From Variovorax sp. CAN15 (GTDB lineage Bacteria > Pseudomonadota > Gammaproteobacteria > Burkholderiales > Burkholderiaceae_C), in the NCBI RefSeq assembly GCF_030462475.1, contig NZ_JASMRZ010000009.1, positions 1-64,000 on the forward strand: DNA of 64,000 bases, given 5' to 3'. Of this stretch, positions 62,621-64,000 are shown piece by piece. Within the stretch, counting starts at the first letter, position 1. Each line of letters opens with the position of its first letter. The notes under the pieces were generated by a model. The model worked only from the letters and a program-made list of their open reading frames with translations, did not search any database and was not told the DNA's origin. The translations under genes were made by a program, and so were the position numbers.

Positions 62621-63496
62621 CTACAGCGTCAGCGGATTCGGAAACTCGGCTCGATCAAACTGGTTGATGTACACGTCGTCCTTCACGAGTACGCGAACGC
62701 GCCATTTCTTGCCCGAGGGATCGAGCTTAATCTCCATCACCTCGCGATCTACCGCACGATGGATAAGTGTATTGAGCAGCATGCCAGCGCTCTCTCCGTT
62801 GTGATAGCGCCAATCCTCGAAGTGCGCCGCATCAAGGAGAGCCGGATTCTGGATTCCCGTCACTGGGCACTTCTTCCAGATCTTCAGCATAAGATCGCGA
62901 AAGGCGCTTTGCTCTGGACGAATCAGGTGTGAAGCGAACTTCGCCACGTAAGGGCCATGTGTCTCGGGAGGCGGTGTTGGCGGGCCAGGGATCGTCGGCA
63001 GCGGCCGACCAACAATCTCCAAGAGCACTCGCGCCAGCGGCATGTCGAGCCAGTAGAAGGTTCCTTGGTTGGCATTACCGTTAACGTCGAATGGCTGCCG
63101 CGATCTTGAGGATTCGGCTTGTGCTTTTAGGATCTGCGCGGCGAAGTCCTGGTATCTAATCTTGGATGGGAGCGGCTCATATGTGGCGTTCACGCGAAGC
63201 CCTTTCATTCCGGCCATCCACTGTGCCGATTCCGGTTTACGGAACCGGCCCTCCAGCGTGTTGGTCGCAAACGCGAATTCTTTCGTCATCGGGAAGTCCG
63301 GCACCTTGGAGATAACCTTGGCTGTGCCAACGAGGCCATCAAAGTTAATGATGACCGTGTCGCCCGGCGCCATGTTTTCAAGCGGCAGCACATTCGGTGT
63401 TCGCACGCCGTCGCGGTCGAGGTACGTGGTGAACATGTACCCCTCATTGCGTAGAAACTCAAAGGACGAGCCTTGATTAGCGAAGAAATAAGCCAT
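62621..63496 (-). CDS. HNH_2-type endonuclease with PUA/EVE-like N-terminal region
   Basis: About 291 aa from the ATG at 63496 (starts up to 63589 are possible). The C-terminal third is an HNH_2 domain: RPEQSAFRDLMLKIWKKCPV, then DAAHFEDWRYHNG and LLNTLIHRAVDREVMEI. The N-terminal part (LENMAPGDTVIINFDGLVGT, then AKVISKV) resembles PUA/EVE-type modified-base readers. EVE- or PUA-HNH fusions are known restriction enzymes against modified DNA, which suits a defence island. The N-domain call is tentative. Confidence 0.7.
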   Translation of the reverse strand: MAYFFANQGSSFEFLRNEGYMFTTYLDRDGVRTPNVLPLENMAPGDTVIINFDGLVGTAKVISKVPDFPMTKEFAFATNTLEGRFRKPESAQWMAGMKGLRVNATYEPLPSKIRYQDFAAQILKAQAESSRSRQPFDVNGNANQGTFYWLDMPLARVLLEIVGRPLPTIPGPPTPPPETHGPYVAKFASHLIRPEQSAFRDLMLKIWKKCPVTGIQNPALLDAAHFEDWRYHNGESAGMLLNTLIHRAVDREVMEIKLDPSGKKWRVRVLVKDDVYINQFDRAEFPNPLTL

Positions 63497-63589
63497 GGTT
63501 TCCATTGGACCGCAAAAAACGATGTGGCCCTCGAGAACTCCCAGATTGGGCGCGAATGCGTCTTCGGAACTCAACTTCACACAGAGCAT

Positions 63590-64000
63590 GCCGTCTGCCG
63601 ACGTGTGTGATCGTGCCCCAGTTCGCCGAAGATCTCGACGGAGGCTGGCTCGCGCGGCTTAGATCTGGGTCCTCGTTGTTCAGCAAGCTGGGCTACACCA
63701 GCGCCCAATCTTGGGGAGTCAAATAACTTTGATCCGATAGTGGGGAAAGCTAGCTAACTTTGAAACCCGAGGGAACGCGCAGCCACATAGAAAGTGCGTA
63801 AGTGATTGATTTCTCTAGTGGTCAAGACCGTCCAATTTTGATTTCCCACAGGCCGAAAAGAAAGTAGCCTGGTCCGGGCACGATGAATCAAGCGCGCGAC
63901 CAATTGACCATCCGGCAGTCAATACGCCCAGCGAAGTCGACGATTGCGGCTAACTATGACGAGAATTTCGTCTATCTTTGACGGTGCCCAAACTAGTAGG
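63590..64000. other. Right edge of window, no confident gene
   Basis: AT-richer sequence with short overlapping frames only. TAACTTTGA occurs twice (63724-63732 and 63755-63763), and GTCCAATTTTGATTTCCCAC lies near 63828. These resemble the AT-rich spaced repeats near IS ends, but no transposase is visible. Confidence 0.45.

Larger units (their letters stand above)
44631..64000 (+). mobile_element. GInt-type genomic island in comM (left end to window edge)
   Basis: The island starts inside comM. It carries a four-gene recombination module (three tyrosine recombinases and a small HTH protein) directly at its left end, as described for GInts. GC content is lower than in the flank, dropping furthest in the deaminase gene, and most genes have no link to their neighbours. 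The cargo includes an AvcD-type deaminase, a CBASS operon and an HNH nuclease. The right junction is not in the window, so length, att repeats and mobility cannot be judged. Confidence 0.8.

Overview
The window is high-GC proteobacterial DNA. Gene content and style point to Burkholderiales, most likely a Variovorax-like member of the Comamonadaceae: several Bug-type (TctC) binding proteins, a TorF-type porin, a ProQ protein with a glutamine-rich linker, DUF3025, an AaeXAB-type efflux operon, and family-typical intergenic repeats. This placement is inferred from protein families and codon style, not from an alignment.

Chromosomal part (1 to about 44.6 kb). From the left: a minus-strand acyl/dicarboxyl-CoA degradation cluster (bifunctional hydratase/dehydrogenase, thiolase, two acyl-CoA dehydrogenases, enoyl-CoA hydratase, CoA transferase, Bug receptor, acyl-CoA synthetase broken near base 148). 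Its order recalls the pimeloyl-CoA (pim) operon, and a divergent LysR regulator faces it. Next come a small membrane protein, a diguanylate cyclase, a PEBP-family lipoprotein and a Rieske protein separated by a (TCTTG)13 tract, ureidoglycolate lyase, and a peptide-type ABC transporter operon ending in an amidase. A tight plus-strand set follows (YgaP-like membrane protein, ECF sigma factor, pyrC, NYN/OST-HTH protein, DUF3025 protein), then htpX behind a sigma32-like promoter. After that: proQ-like, queuosine-precursor transporter, FAD oxidoreductase, cysteine synthase, the RNase P RNA gene, a MarR-controlled five-gene efflux operon, a lipoprotein, an S4-domain pseudouridine-synthase-like protein, a NUDIX/metallo-beta-lactamase fusion, a second Bug receptor, a TorF-type porin and the 5' part of comM.

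Genomic island (about 44.63 kb to the right edge). comM is interrupted in the codons after its Walker B motif. Directly inside lie three overlapping tyrosine recombinase genes and a small HTH/coiled-coil gene, the arrangement of GInt elements (ginABCD). GC content drops and codon use becomes mixed. The cargo is dominated by anti-phage functions: an AvcD-type dCTP/dCMP deaminase behind a strongly structured leader that could be the AvcI-type RNA antitoxin; several HTH regulators and orphan proteins; an OmpR-type two-component system; and a short type II CBASS operon (54-aa YjzC-like protein, CD-NTase, lone E2 enzyme, S-4TM pore-forming effector). Further right are a HEPN-like protein, a small orphan gene and a PUA/EVE-like HNH endonuclease. 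The right end of the island lies beyond the window.

Most likely biology: a comM-targeting GInt has delivered a defence island with at least two nucleotide-based abortive systems (dCTP depletion and cyclic-nucleotide signalling) and one candidate nuclease. The pairing of the CBASS operon with a divergent two-component system and a tiny leading gene is the least familiar feature.
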